From NCBI GenBank assembly GCA_024762845.1, contig JANTGQ010000029.1, forward strand, positions 1 to 10,869: 10,869 bases of DNA. The letters run 5' to 3'. This DNA comes from Nitratifractor sp. (GTDB lineage: Bacteria > Campylobacterota > Campylobacteria > Campylobacterales > Sulfurovaceae). The translations under genes and the position numbers were made by a program. Below are positions 1 to 6,918 of the stretch, in pieces. Position 1 is the stretch's first letter. Each line of letters starts with the position of its first letter. The notes beneath the pieces are model-generated. The model searched no databases and was not told the DNA's origin. It was given only the letters and a program-made list of their open reading frames with translations.

Positions 1-1566
1 GGAGACCAGGTTTTCCACGAGGGAGAGACTGCCCTGGCTACACTAAACAGATTTTTGAATGAATATATTCAAGAGTGTATCAATACAGTACACATTCTAC
101 CCTTCTACCCATACTCCAGCGATGATGGCTTCTCTATTGTAGATTATAAAAAAGTGTGTCCGCTTAAAGGGTCGTGGCGAGATATAGAGCGCTTAAGCCA
201 AAACTACCACTTAATGTTTGATGGCGTAATCAACCATATGAGCCAATTGAGTGACTGGTTTGAAGAGTATCTTAAAAACAATCCTAAATTTGACAACTTC
301 TTTACAGATATCGACCCATCTACCGACCTAAGCAAGGTTGTGCGACCACGTACATCACCACTGCTTACAGAGTTTCTAGACAGCGAGGGAAAGATTAGAA
401 ATATCTGGACAACCTTTAGTGCTGATCAAGTAGATCTTAACTATAGCAACTATAAAGTGCTGGTGGCTGTGCTGGATGTACTCCTGTTTTATGTACTTAA
501 GGGTGCAAAGTATCTACGACTAGATGCTATTGCATTTATATGGAAGGATTTAGAGACAAGCTGTGTGCATCTGCCTCAAACACATGCGATTATTCAGCTA
601 ATGCGCGATGTAGTGCATGCTGTTGCAGATGAAGTATTTATTATTACAGAGACAAATGTTCCTCATGACGAGAATATCTCCTACTTTGGCTCAGGAAATG
701 ACGAAGCTCAAATGGTTTACAACTTTACGCTTCCACCTCTGCTGGCATTTAGCATACTTAAAGGAGACACCCGCAAACTGACCGCCTGGGCAAAAACTCT
801 TAAACTGCCGTCGAATAAAGTCTGCTTCTTTAACTTTACAGCCAGCCATGACGGCGTTGGAGTGCGTGCTATAAGTGATATACTTGATGATAGCGAAGTA
901 GACTTTTTGGTAGACACGTGCAAAGCGCATGGTGGTCTGGTCTCTTACCGATCTGTGGAGGGCGAAGGTTTGGCACCATACGAGCTTAACTGCAGCTATA
1001 TCGATATTCTCACACACCCCAAAGAGGAGAATACTACACGTACAAAACGGATGATACTCTCGCAAGCTGTTACACTGGCAATGCCTGGGGTTCCCGGAAT
1101 ATATTTTCACTCTCTAGTTGGCTCTCAAAACTATCATGAGGCAGTTCGAAAGAGCAGACGAAACCGTGCAATCAATAGAGAAAAGCTAAACTTCGATAAT
1201 ATTAAAGAGGAGCTCGAAGACCAAGGAAGCCTGAGGTCTCACATATTTAAGAAGTATAAGCAGTTAATCTCTATTCGCATTAATGAGCAGTGTTTTGACC
1301 CCCTCTCAAACTTTGAGTTTTTAGAGCTTGCACCAGAGCTCTTTGCCATTAAAAACTACGCCAAAGATTGCAGCGAATATATAATTGCACTCCATAACTT
1401 TAGCGCTAAAGCAGTAGAGGTAGACCTTTCGCAATATGAAGAGAGTGAACTCTTTGACATTATAACAAGAAAGCAGTATAAACCAAAACTCACTATCGAA
1501 GCTTACGATATACTATGGCTTAAAAAGGTGGGACTAGATGAGTCTGAGAGTTGCAGGGTGGTTTAA
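1..1566 (+). CDS. GH13_18 sugar phosphorylase (sucrose/glucosylglycerate phosphorylase-like), 5' truncated
   Basis: The frame is open from base 1, so the gene begins outside the window; 521 residues are visible and the TTG at 55 is internal. Seen: FYPYSSDDGFS near the start; RLDA with the likely nucleophile Asp (codon 175 of the visible frame); TETNVPHDENISYFG with the likely acid/base Glu (codon 217); SHDGVG with the transition-state Asp (codon 284); and PGVPGIYFHSLVGS followed by an RRNRAINREKL segment. These are hallmarks of GH13 subfamily 18, enzymes that use phosphate to split a glucosyl bond and release alpha-glucose 1-phosphate. Known substrates include sucrose, sucrose 6'-phosphate, glucosylglycerol and glucosylglycerate. 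The extension before FYPYSS looks more like the longer glucosylglycerate-type members, so a cytoplasmic role in recycling a compatible solute is inferred. The substrate cannot be fixed from sequence alone, and the upstream partner genes are outside the window. Confidence 0.9.
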   Translation, partial: GDQVFHEGETALATLNRFLNEYIQECINTVHILPFYPYSSDDGFSIVDYKKVCPLKGSWRDIERLSQNYHLMFDGVINHMSQLSDWFEEYLKNNPKFDNFFTDIDPSTDLSKVVRPRTSPLLTEFLDSEGKIRNIWTTFSADQVDLNYSNYKVLVAVLDVLLFYVLKGAKYLRLDAIAFIWKDLETSCVHLPQTHAIIQLMRDVVHAVADEVFIITETNVPHDENISYFGSGNDEAQMVYNFTLPPLLAFSILKGDTRKLTAWAKTLKLPSNKVCFFNFTASHDGVGVRAISDILDDSEVDFLVDTCKAHGGLVSYRSVEGEGLAPYELNCSYIDILTHPKEENTTRTKRMILSQAVTLAMPGVPGIYFHSLVGSQNYHEAVRKSRRNRAINREKLNFDNIKEELEDQGSLRSHIFKKYKQLISIRINEQCFDPLSNFEFLELAPELFAIKNYAKDCSEYIIALHNFSAKAVEVDLSQYEESELFDIITRKQYKPKLTIEAYDILWLKKVGLDESESCRVV

Positions 1567-1598
1567 GCCACTTAAGGTTTAAGTCGGGTAACTACCCT
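1555..1598. other. Nested inverted repeat at the convergent gene ends
   Basis: Outer arms AGGGTGGTT (1555-1563) and AACTACCCT (1590-1598) pair with a single G-T wobble. Inside them, ACTTAA (1570-1575) and TTAAGT (1579-1584) form a 6-bp stem with a GGT loop. The structure covers the stop codon of the phosphorylase gene and most of the 47-bp gap before the convergent flavin-reductase gene. No T-tract follows on either strand, so it is not a textbook intrinsic terminator. It may act as a bidirectional 3'-end structure. Confidence 0.4.
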
Positions 1599-1613
1599 CC
1601 TGTAAGAACAATA

Positions 1614-2228
1614 CTATTCGTATTTCTTCGTATCCTTCTCGTCTAAAAGTTCATCGCCAAGCTCAAAATAGCTTCTTCCAACTCTTGCTAATATTGGTCT
1701 ATTGAGTGCTATTTTTAAATTGTCACTATCTTCTACCAACGCATTATTGATATAAACTTTCTTCACTTCTACAATAACCGGTATAGTTGCTGATCCATCT
1801 AACTCTACCTCTTTTAAGTATTCGCAAAAAAGCACAATTTGAGCACTCTTGGGAACTGCCGGGTAGTCTGGATTTAAAACTTTCGAATCGATATGAAGTG
1901 CACTATACTCACTTCGATTATACTCTAGTGGTGCTGCGGACTCATCAAGCTCTTTAAGGTCACTTGGCTGTGCAATTACAATAGAGCATTTTTTGGTATC
2001 ACGAAGATTTTTAAGAGTATCTTTTTCGCTCCCGTCACTCTTGTGCCCAATAGATATTAAAAGCGTAGCAGGGCTTGACGAGAGGGGAATAAAGTAGCTA
2101 AATGGCGCTAAATTTAATATATCTTTATCTGAGAGTGTACTTACCCACGCAATAGGTCTTGGTACAACCAGGTTCGATATCAACTTATAGACATCATTTG
2201 TTTCTAAATCTTCTATTGTATAGTGCAC
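1614..2228 (-). CDS. Flavin reductase-like FMN-binding split-barrel protein
   Basis: A 204-residue protein of the flavin reductase-like / DIM6-NTAB family, which binds FMN in a split beta-barrel dimer in the cytoplasm; members reduce flavin with NAD(P)H or act as small flavoproteins. Seen: VPRPIAWVST (residues 22-31), NLAPFSYF (39-46), a strand then a KDTLKN motif (69-74), and a C-terminal PILARVGRSYF segment. Together these are the family's FMN-pocket framework. The length is normal. The start is GTG at 2226-2228, supported by AAGGA six bases upstream on the minus strand and two TATAAT boxes just before it. It is monocistronic, convergent with the phosphorylase gene and divergent from rpsP. 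The physiological electron acceptor cannot be told from sequence; the family also includes proteins that merely bind heme or flavin. Confidence 0.85.
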   Translation of the reverse strand: MHYTIEDLETNDVYKLISNLVVPRPIAWVSTLSDKDILNLAPFSYFIPLSSSPATLLISIGHKSDGSEKDTLKNLRDTKKCSIVIAQPSDLKELDESAAPLEYNRSEYSALHIDSKVLNPDYPAVPKSAQIVLFCEYLKEVELDGSATIPVIVEVKKVYINNALVEDSDNLKIALNRPILARVGRSYFELGDELLDEKDTKKYE

Positions 2229-2247
2229 GTAGATCCTTTTTGAGAAA

Positions 2248-2273
2248 ATTATACATAAAAACAGAATATTATA
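2248..2273 (-). promoter_or_regulatory. Tandem candidate -10 boxes for the flavin-reductase gene
   Basis: Read on the minus strand, two perfect TATAAT hexamers lie at 2268-2273 and 2248-2253, the nearer one directly preceded by TATG. From the nearer box transcription would begin around 2241, giving a leader of about 13 nt that just includes the AAGGA ribosome binding site. No convincing -35 box is seen; T-rich upstream DNA without a fixed -35 is usual for this phylum. Confidence 0.5.
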
Positions 2274-2381
2274 CTACTATTTATGGCAGTTTGAGACAAA
2301 ATAGTTAAAAAATTTACCTAAACAACTGTAGCTACTGTTACAAATACTCGATAGTTACTCTACTAATTTCTTAAAAGTTAG

Positions 2382-2420
2382 CCACAATTAATATTTATTT
2401 TAATATAATTGTGGTAAAAT
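2382..2420 (+). promoter_or_regulatory. rpsP operon promoter region with overlapping inverted repeat
   Basis: Two overlapping -10 candidates are present: a perfect TATAAT at 2404-2409, and an extended box TGG-TAAAAT at 2412-2420 that would start transcription near 2427. The same DNA forms an inverted repeat with arms CCACAATT (2382-2389) and AATTGTGG (2407-2414). Pairing continues inward through AATATT and AATAT, leaving a six-base centre. The right arm covers the first -10 box and the TGG of the second, the layout of an operator that blocks or shapes polymerase binding. Upstream DNA (2281-2381) holds no gene, only a near-palindrome at 2324-2339. The promoter assignment is inferred. Confidence 0.5.
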
Positions 2421-2481
2421 GCGCCACCAAAAAGTGCTATGGACTGTACTTTAAAACACAAAATATTACCAAGGTAGGAAA

Positions 2482-2709
2482 ATGACAGTAATCAGATTAA
2501 CAAGAATGGGTAGAAAAAAGAAACCATTTTACAGAGTTGTTGTTACAGACAGTAGAAAAAGAAGAGATGGTGGTTGGATTGAGTCTATAGGTTACTATAA
2601 CCCAGTTGTAGAGAACAAAGATATCAAAATTGACGAAGAGAGATTAAACTACTGGTTAAGCGTTGGTGCACAAATGAGCCCAACTGTAAAAAGAATTACA
2701 GGTAAATAA
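2482..2709 (+). CDS. rpsP: 30S ribosomal protein S16
   Basis: A 75-residue S16, a small-subunit protein that binds 16S rRNA in the 5' domain and helps 30S assembly. Seen: the N-terminal VIRLTRMGRKKKPFYRVVV strand-rich segment, DSRKRRDGGWIESIGYYNP, and a C-terminal LNYWLSVGAQMSPTVKRI helix region, all typical of S16. The length is at the short end of the normal bacterial range. The ATG is preceded by AAGGTAGGA, a good ribosome binding site. It is the first gene of the ribosomal/RNA-modification operon, and its stop lies 3 bases before the KH-protein gene. Confidence 0.98.
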   Translation: MTVIRLTRMGRKKKPFYRVVVTDSRKRRDGGWIESIGYYNPVVENKDIKIDEERLNYWLSVGAQMSPTVKRITGK

Positions 2710-2712
2710 TTT

Positions 2713-2961
2713 ATGGTTAAAGATTTCATTGTAGAGTATGTAAAGCTTATTGCTAAACACCCAGAGTCAGTATCTATTGACAGTAATACTCTCGATGAAA
2801 ATCTCACCGAGTTACTACTTTATGTTCACCCCGACGATATCGGTAAAGTTATTGGAAAAGATGGGCGTATGATTAGCTCTATCAAAACAGTAATATCTGG
2901 TTGCAAACCAAAGGGTGGACCAAGCTACAAAGTTAGTGTAAAAGCGAAAGATGCAGAGTAA
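2713..2961 (+). CDS. khpA: KH-domain RNA-binding protein (KhpA/YlqC family)
   Basis: An 82-residue protein consisting of a single KH domain. The RNA-binding GxxG loop is seen as GKDG (residues 48-51), within an IGKVIGKDGRMI helix-loop-helix. Single-KH proteins encoded between rpsP and rimM are the KhpA/YlqC family. In other bacteria they partner with KhpB (Jag) and bind many RNAs, affecting cell division and translation, and they are found in the cytosol. The start ATG lies 3 bases after the rpsP stop, with AGGTAA overlapping the end of rpsP as the ribosome binding site. The last 11 bases overlap rimM, pointing to coupled translation. Confidence 0.93.
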   Translation: MVKDFIVEYVKLIAKHPESVSIDSNTLDENLTELLLYVHPDDIGKVIGKDGRMISSIKTVISGCKPKGGPSYKVSVKAKDAE

Positions 2962-3481
2962 AGATAACTTTTTAGTTGCACAGTTTGGAAGAGCTGTTGG
3001 ATTAAAAGGCGAACTTAAACTCAATCTTCATACAGATTTCCCCGAACAATTCAAAGTTGGCAGAGTTTTGTCTACCAATAGAGGACCTCTTACAATACAA
3101 AACTACAACCCCAAACGTAATCTTATTAAAATAGTGGGTATAGATACTCCAGAAGATGCAAAACGCATAACAAATGCCAAGGTTTTTTCTTCTAAAGAGG
3201 AGACTTTAAAGTATTGTAACCTCAAAAAGGGTCAATATTTTTGGTTCGATTTAATAGGATGTAGCATTGTAGAAGATTCTGAAGTGCTAGGAGTAGTTAG
3301 CGAAATCCAAAGACTTCCACAGGGTGACTACTTTTTAATTAATACAGATGAGAAACTCATCCAAAGCGGTATGGCAAAAAGTTTTTTACTCCCCTATTTG
3401 CCACACTTTGTTAAAAATGTAGATATTGAACAAAAAATTATCACTGTTAGCTCTGCAAAAGATATCTTAGAAGCGAGTTAA
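2951..3481 (+). CDS. rimM: 16S rRNA processing / 30S maturation factor RimM
   Basis: A 176-residue protein of normal RimM length. RimM assists late assembly of the 30S head by binding S19 and helps 16S rRNA processing. Seen: FGRAVGLKGELKL (residues 12-24), the usual N-terminal beta-barrel signature, and a C-terminal PRC-barrel domain from about residue 95, with YFWFDLIGCSIVE, GVVSEIQRL and LLPYLPHFVKNVD. The ATG at 2951 overlaps the end of khpA by 11 bp, with a purine-rich AAAGCGAAAG just before it. The TAA stop is followed directly by the trmD ATG. Position between the KH gene and trmD agrees with the conserved operon. Confidence 0.97.
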   Translation: MQSKDNFLVAQFGRAVGLKGELKLNLHTDFPEQFKVGRVLSTNRGPLTIQNYNPKRNLIKIVGIDTPEDAKRITNAKVFSSKEETLKYCNLKKGQYFWFDLIGCSIVEDSEVLGVVSEIQRLPQGDYFLINTDEKLIQSGMAKSFLLPYLPHFVKNVDIEQKIITVSSAKDILEAS

Positions 3482-4180
3482 ATGCGTTTTAATTTTGTAA
3501 CACTCTTTCCCAATATTATAAAAGGGTACTTTAGCGACTCTATTCTTCATAGAGCAATAGAGAGTAACCTTATCGAGCTACACTACTTTAATCCAAGAGA
3601 CTACTCTACAAATAGACATAATAAAGTTGACGACGCAATAGTTGGCGGTGGTGCAGGTATGCTTATGAGCATGCAGCCACTTGTAGATACTATTAAAGAT
3701 ATTAAAAAAAACGACCCAAAAACTAGAGTTATTGTTTTAACACCCGTTGCCAAACGTTTTATTCAAGCAGATGCTAAACGATTGGCAAAAGTAGACTCAG
3801 TAACTCTCGTTTGCGGAAGATACGAAGGCTTCGACGAAAGATTTATCGAAAACTATGTAGATGAAGTCCTCAGTATTGGCGATTTTATACTCACCGGTGG
3901 TGAGTTAGCAGCCATGACACTCTGCGATGCAATTGCTCGAAATGTCGATGGAGTGCTTGGAAATAGCGACTCTTTAGTCGAAGAGAGCTTCGAAAATTCA
4001 CTTTTGGAAGCACCATCTTTTACAAAACCAAATATTTATGAAGAAAAAGCAGTAGTTTCAGAGTTTCTAAAGGGTAATCATAGTAAAATCGCGTCCACTA
4101 AACTGAATTTAGCTTTGTGTAAGACAAACTATTTTAGACCAGATATTTTTTGTAAGGTAAAGGTTGGGCATGAAAAATAA
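3482..4180 (+). CDS. trmD: tRNA (guanine37-N1)-methyltransferase TrmD
   Basis: A 232-residue SPOUT methyltransferase that uses S-adenosylmethionine to make m1G37 next to the anticodon, preventing +1 frameshifts. Seen: FNFVTLFP at the N-terminus, VGGGAGMLM (residues 54-62), CGRYEGFDER (111-120) and SIGDFILTGGE (131-141) forming the trefoil-knot cofactor site, GVLGN (157-161), then FTKP and LKGNHSKIA. The Arg matching E. coli R154 is kept (R153). The position matching the catalytic Asp169 appears to be Glu168, and the usual PHYTRP reads PSFTKP; both are hand alignments. The C-terminal tail is shorter than in E. coli (255 residues). The ATG touches the rimM stop (TAA-ATG), so translation is probably coupled. 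The 3' end overlaps rplS by 11 bp. Confidence 0.97.
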   Translation: MRFNFVTLFPNIIKGYFSDSILHRAIESNLIELHYFNPRDYSTNRHNKVDDAIVGGGAGMLMSMQPLVDTIKDIKKNDPKTRVIVLTPVAKRFIQADAKRLAKVDSVTLVCGRYEGFDERFIENYVDEVLSIGDFILTGGELAAMTLCDAIARNVDGVLGNSDSLVEESFENSLLEAPSFTKPNIYEEKAVVSEFLKGNHSKIASTKLNLALCKTNYFRPDIFCKVKVGHEK

Positions 4181-4529
4181 ATACATTGAGAGCTTTGAAA
4201 AAGCACAAATCGAAAGTAAAGAGATTCCTGAATTTAGAGCAGGTGATACAGTAAACGTTGCAGTTAGAATTAAAGAGGGAAACAAAGAGCGTGTTCAAAA
4301 TTACGAAGGTGTATGTATTTCACTTCGTGGTGAGGGAGCAGGTAAAACATTTACAGTTAGAAAAATCGGTGCCAACAATGTTGGTGTTGAAAGAATTTTC
4401 CCAATCTACTCTGAGAGTATTGAATCTATTAAAGTAGTTAGAAGAGGTAGAGTAAGAAGAGCAAAACTATTCTATCTTAGAAATCTACGTGGTAAAGCTG
4501 CTAGAATTAAAGAGCTTCGTAGAAAATAG
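4170..4529 (+). CDS. rplS: 50S ribosomal protein L19
   Basis: A 119-residue L19, located at the 30S-50S interface. Seen: PEFRAGDTVNVAV, the VQNYEGVCISLRG strand pair, FTVRKIG, GVERIFPIYSESIESI, and RRGRVRRAKLFYLRNLRGKAARI. The start is the ATG at 4170, which overlaps the trmD stop by 11 bp and has AAAGG (4159-4163) at good distance. An in-frame TTG six bases upstream is less likely because it would sit on that ribosome binding site. It is the last member of the conserved rpsP-to-rplS cluster. Confidence 0.98.
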   Translation: MKNKYIESFEKAQIESKEIPEFRAGDTVNVAVRIKEGNKERVQNYEGVCISLRGEGAGKTFTVRKIGANNVGVERIFPIYSESIESIKVVRRGRVRRAKLFYLRNLRGKAARIKELRRK

Positions 4530-4533
4530 TACC

Positions 4534-4551
4534 TTGAGCCCCTTGGCTCAA
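4534..4551 (+). other. Perfect 7-bp hairpin between rplS and the membrane-protein gene
   Basis: TTGAGCC (4534-4540) and GGCTCAA (4545-4551) pair perfectly around a CCTT loop, four bases after the rplS stop codon. The next bases are ATTAA and then the start codon at 4557, so no U-tract follows. It resembles a terminator stem but lacks the run of T needed for intrinsic termination. It occupies exactly the place where a ribosome binding site for the next gene should be. Possible roles are partial terminator, mRNA 3'-end stabiliser or translational brake. Confidence 0.6.
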
Positions 4552-4556
4552 ATTAA

Positions 4557-5084
4557 ATGAAAACACTCAAAAATATACTCCATAAACTACTCTATTTATT
4601 ACAACTTTTTTTAATACTCATCTATATTGTTTTAGAAGAGCTTATTTGGGAACAATTTGCAAAGCCCATCTTTCGCTACCTAAAATATTTACAACTATTT
4701 GCAAAACTCGAACACTTTTTATCTAGACAAAACAGATATTTTATACTTGCTTTCTTTCTAATAATACTTGTCATTGCAGAGCTAATGGGAATTGCAACAC
4801 CTATTATTGCCCTACAAGGGTATATAATTGCTGCCATTGCTCTCTATGCGCTAAAGTTACTTCTCGCTGCTTTTGCTTTTTGGATGCTCAATACCCAAAA
4901 GGGTAAACTACTCTCATTTAAGTGGTTTGCTTATCTTTACGAAAAAGTAATCACAATAAAAGAGAAAATCGAAAACAGCCCAATCTACAAAGCTATTGTA
5001 TTACGTGCAAAAAGAGTTAAGATATTTCTCAAAATTAAATATAGAGAGTTTAAAAACTATCTTCTTAACAGATTTTGGCGCTAA
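4557..5084 (+). CDS. Small basic membrane protein of unknown function
   Basis: A 175-residue protein that I do not recognise. Seen: three hydrophobic stretches, about residues 10-30, 61-80 and 88-111, the last two close enough to form a helical hairpin in the inner membrane. A 60-residue C-terminal tail is strongly basic, with many Lys/Arg (e.g. LRAKRVKIFLKIKYREF), and is probably cytoplasmic or nucleic-acid/phospholipid facing. No catalytic motif and no signal-peptide cleavage site are apparent. The ATG follows an in-frame TAA directly and no Shine-Dalgarno sequence precedes it; instead the upstream hairpin abuts the start. It lies 27 bases after rplS and 3 bases before recQ, so it is probably read through from the ribosomal operon and cotranscribed with recQ. 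Confidence is high that it is a gene and low on function. Confidence 0.8.
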   Translation: MKTLKNILHKLLYLLQLFLILIYIVLEELIWEQFAKPIFRYLKYLQLFAKLEHFLSRQNRYFILAFFLIILVIAELMGIATPIIALQGYIIAAIALYALKLLLAAFAFWMLNTQKGKLLSFKWFAYLYEKVITIKEKIENSPIYKAIVLRAKRVKIFLKIKYREFKNYLLNRFWR

Positions 5085-5087
5085 TAG

Positions 5088-6875
5088 ATGGATAAATATT
5101 CACTTCTAAAAGACTACTTTGGTCACAGCAGCTTTCGCCCGCTCCAAGAAGATGTAGTAGACTCTATTATAGAACATAAAGACCTTCTCTTAATTTTGCC
5201 AACAGGTGGGGGTAAATCGCTCTGCTATCAGCTCCCTACCCTTTTAATGCCAGGTGTTACTGTAGTTGTCTCCCCTCTTTTGGCACTTATGCACGACCAG
5301 GTTGTAGCACTAAAAGCTAATAATATCAGTGCTGCAATGCTAAGCTCTATGCAGTCTATAGAGGAGATTAGAGAGATAGAGCAGTCACTCTTTAAAAACG
5401 AAATTAAACTACTCTATGTCGCACCCGAGCGATTTAACAACAGTTACTTTTTAGACCTGCTTAAAAATATAGAGATAAACTTCTTCGTAATCGACGAAGC
5501 ACACTGTGTAAGCGAATGGGGGCACGAGTTCCGCGAAGATTACCGTAAACTCTCATTACTAAAAGATAATTTTCCCAACACCCCAATTGCTGCATTTACA
5601 GCAACAGCCACCAAAGCAGTAGAGAGCGACATTGCCTCTGCTTTACAGCTAAAATCTCCAAATATTGTGCGTGGTAAGCTCTTTAGAAAAAACCTAACCA
5701 TTACAGTGCAGCACCGCATAAAAGATGGCAAAGCGCAGCTTTTAGAGTTTATTAAAGGTTTTAGTGGAGAGAGCGGGATTGTCTATACCCTCTCACGTAA
5801 ATCTACCGAGTCAATTGCAGCATTTTTACAAAGTAAAGGTATAAATGCAAAACCCTACCACGCAGGACTTGAGAGCAACTTAAAAAACAGCACCTATGCC
5901 GAGTTTATAGAAGATAAAATAGAGGTAGTAGTTGCAACAATAGCCTTTGGTATGGGGATAGACAAGAGTAATATACGCTATGTAGCCCACCTAAGTATGC
6001 CAAAAACAATCGAGAACTTCTACCAAGAGATAGGAAGAGCCGGTCGTGATGGACTAGAGTCTAAAACACTGCTTCTATTTAGTGCAAGCGATATAGTGCA
6101 ACAAAAGAGCTTTATCGAGAACCTCCCAGACTCACCATACAAAGAGCACGCTTTTGCCAAAATAAACGCAATGGCAAAATTTGCAAGTAGCCAGATATGC
6201 AGACATAAATATATAGCCAACTACTTCGACGACGACATCGAAGTGTGCCAAGACAAATGCGACAACTGCCTAGAACCCGACAGAAACAGCCAAGACATTA
6301 CCGTAGAGTCCCAAAAACTCCTCTCTGCCATATATAGAACCAACCAAAGTTTCGGTCTACACTATGTTATAGATGTTCTGCGTGGCAGCAAAGAGCAAAG
6401 GGTCCTGCAAAATGGTCACGACAAACTTAGTGTCTATGGCATAGGTAAAGAGTTTAGCAAATCCCAATGGCTCAGTGTCGGAGACAGACTACTAGAGCTA
6501 GAAGCACTGAAAATTGGCGAGTTTAGAGTATACACTCTAACAGACTTCGGTATAGCAATCCTCAAAGGCAAACACAAAGTAGATATAAACGAAGAGCGCC
6601 TCTCTATCCAAAAACAGAAAAAGATACTCAAAACCAAACTAGACACCAGCGACTACAATGTAGATATCTTCGAACGCTTACGCCAACTACGCCTAGAGAT
6701 AGCCCAAAGAGACGGCGTCCCCCCATACATAGTATTCTCCGACAAAACCCTAAAAGAACTTAGTGTTGCCCAACCCACAACAAAAGAGGAGATGCTAAAC
6801 ATCCACGGCATTGGAGAGGTTAAATTTGAACGCTACGGCAAAGAGTTTTTACAGCTTTTGTCGCAAAACATTTAG
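5088..6875 (+). CDS. recQ: ATP-dependent DNA helicase RecQ
   Basis: A 595-residue RecQ, a 3'-5' superfamily 2 helicase that unwinds recombination and replication intermediates. Seen in order: motif 0 FRPLQEDVV (16-24), Walker A PTGGGKS (Lys43), VVSPLLALMHDQV (60-72), DEAH (136-139) followed by the aromatic-rich loop, TATAT, VVATIAFGMGIDKSNIRYVAH, and motif VI QEIGRAGRDG (313-322). Zinc-binding Cys371, Cys387, Cys391 and Cys394 follow, then an RQC winged helix and a C-terminal HRDC domain (about 525-595). The full three-part architecture and E. coli-like length indicate a functional protein. The start ATG sits 3 bases after the membrane-protein stop, with no clear Shine-Dalgarno, suggesting coupled translation. 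From about codon 375 to codon 560, C-ending codons become much more common than in the helicase core. Confidence 0.97.
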   Translation: MDKYSLLKDYFGHSSFRPLQEDVVDSIIEHKDLLLILPTGGGKSLCYQLPTLLMPGVTVVVSPLLALMHDQVVALKANNISAAMLSSMQSIEEIREIEQSLFKNEIKLLYVAPERFNNSYFLDLLKNIEINFFVIDEAHCVSEWGHEFREDYRKLSLLKDNFPNTPIAAFTATATKAVESDIASALQLKSPNIVRGKLFRKNLTITVQHRIKDGKAQLLEFIKGFSGESGIVYTLSRKSTESIAAFLQSKGINAKPYHAGLESNLKNSTYAEFIEDKIEVVVATIAFGMGIDKSNIRYVAHLSMPKTIENFYQEIGRAGRDGLESKTLLLFSASDIVQQKSFIENLPDSPYKEHAFAKINAMAKFASSQICRHKYIANYFDDDIEVCQDKCDNCLEPDRNSQDITVESQKLLSAIYRTNQSFGLHYVIDVLRGSKEQRVLQNGHDKLSVYGIGKEFSKSQWLSVGDRLLELEALKIGEFRVYTLTDFGIAILKGKHKVDINEERLSIQKQKKILKTKLDTSDYNVDIFERLRQLRLEIAQRDGVPPYIVFSDKTLKELSVAQPTTKEEMLNIHGIGEVKFERYGKEFLQLLSQNI

Positions 6876-6918
6876 GCAAGCTTACACGTCTACTTTTAGC
6901 GCTTAATCAAAACGACAG

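Noticed and set aside
691..1110. 139-codon open frame on the minus strand
   Set aside because: It lies entirely inside the phosphorylase gene, encodes no recognisable motif, and is explained as a shadow of the real frame.
2439..2477. 12-codon leader frame ending on the rpsP ribosome binding site
   Set aside because: There is no Shine-Dalgarno sequence before its ATG and the composition is not suggestive of an attenuator peptide; chance is the simpler explanation.
4534..4551. Classical intrinsic terminator for the ribosomal operon
   Set aside because: The stem is perfect but no T-run follows on the plus strand, so I list it as a hairpin of unknown role.
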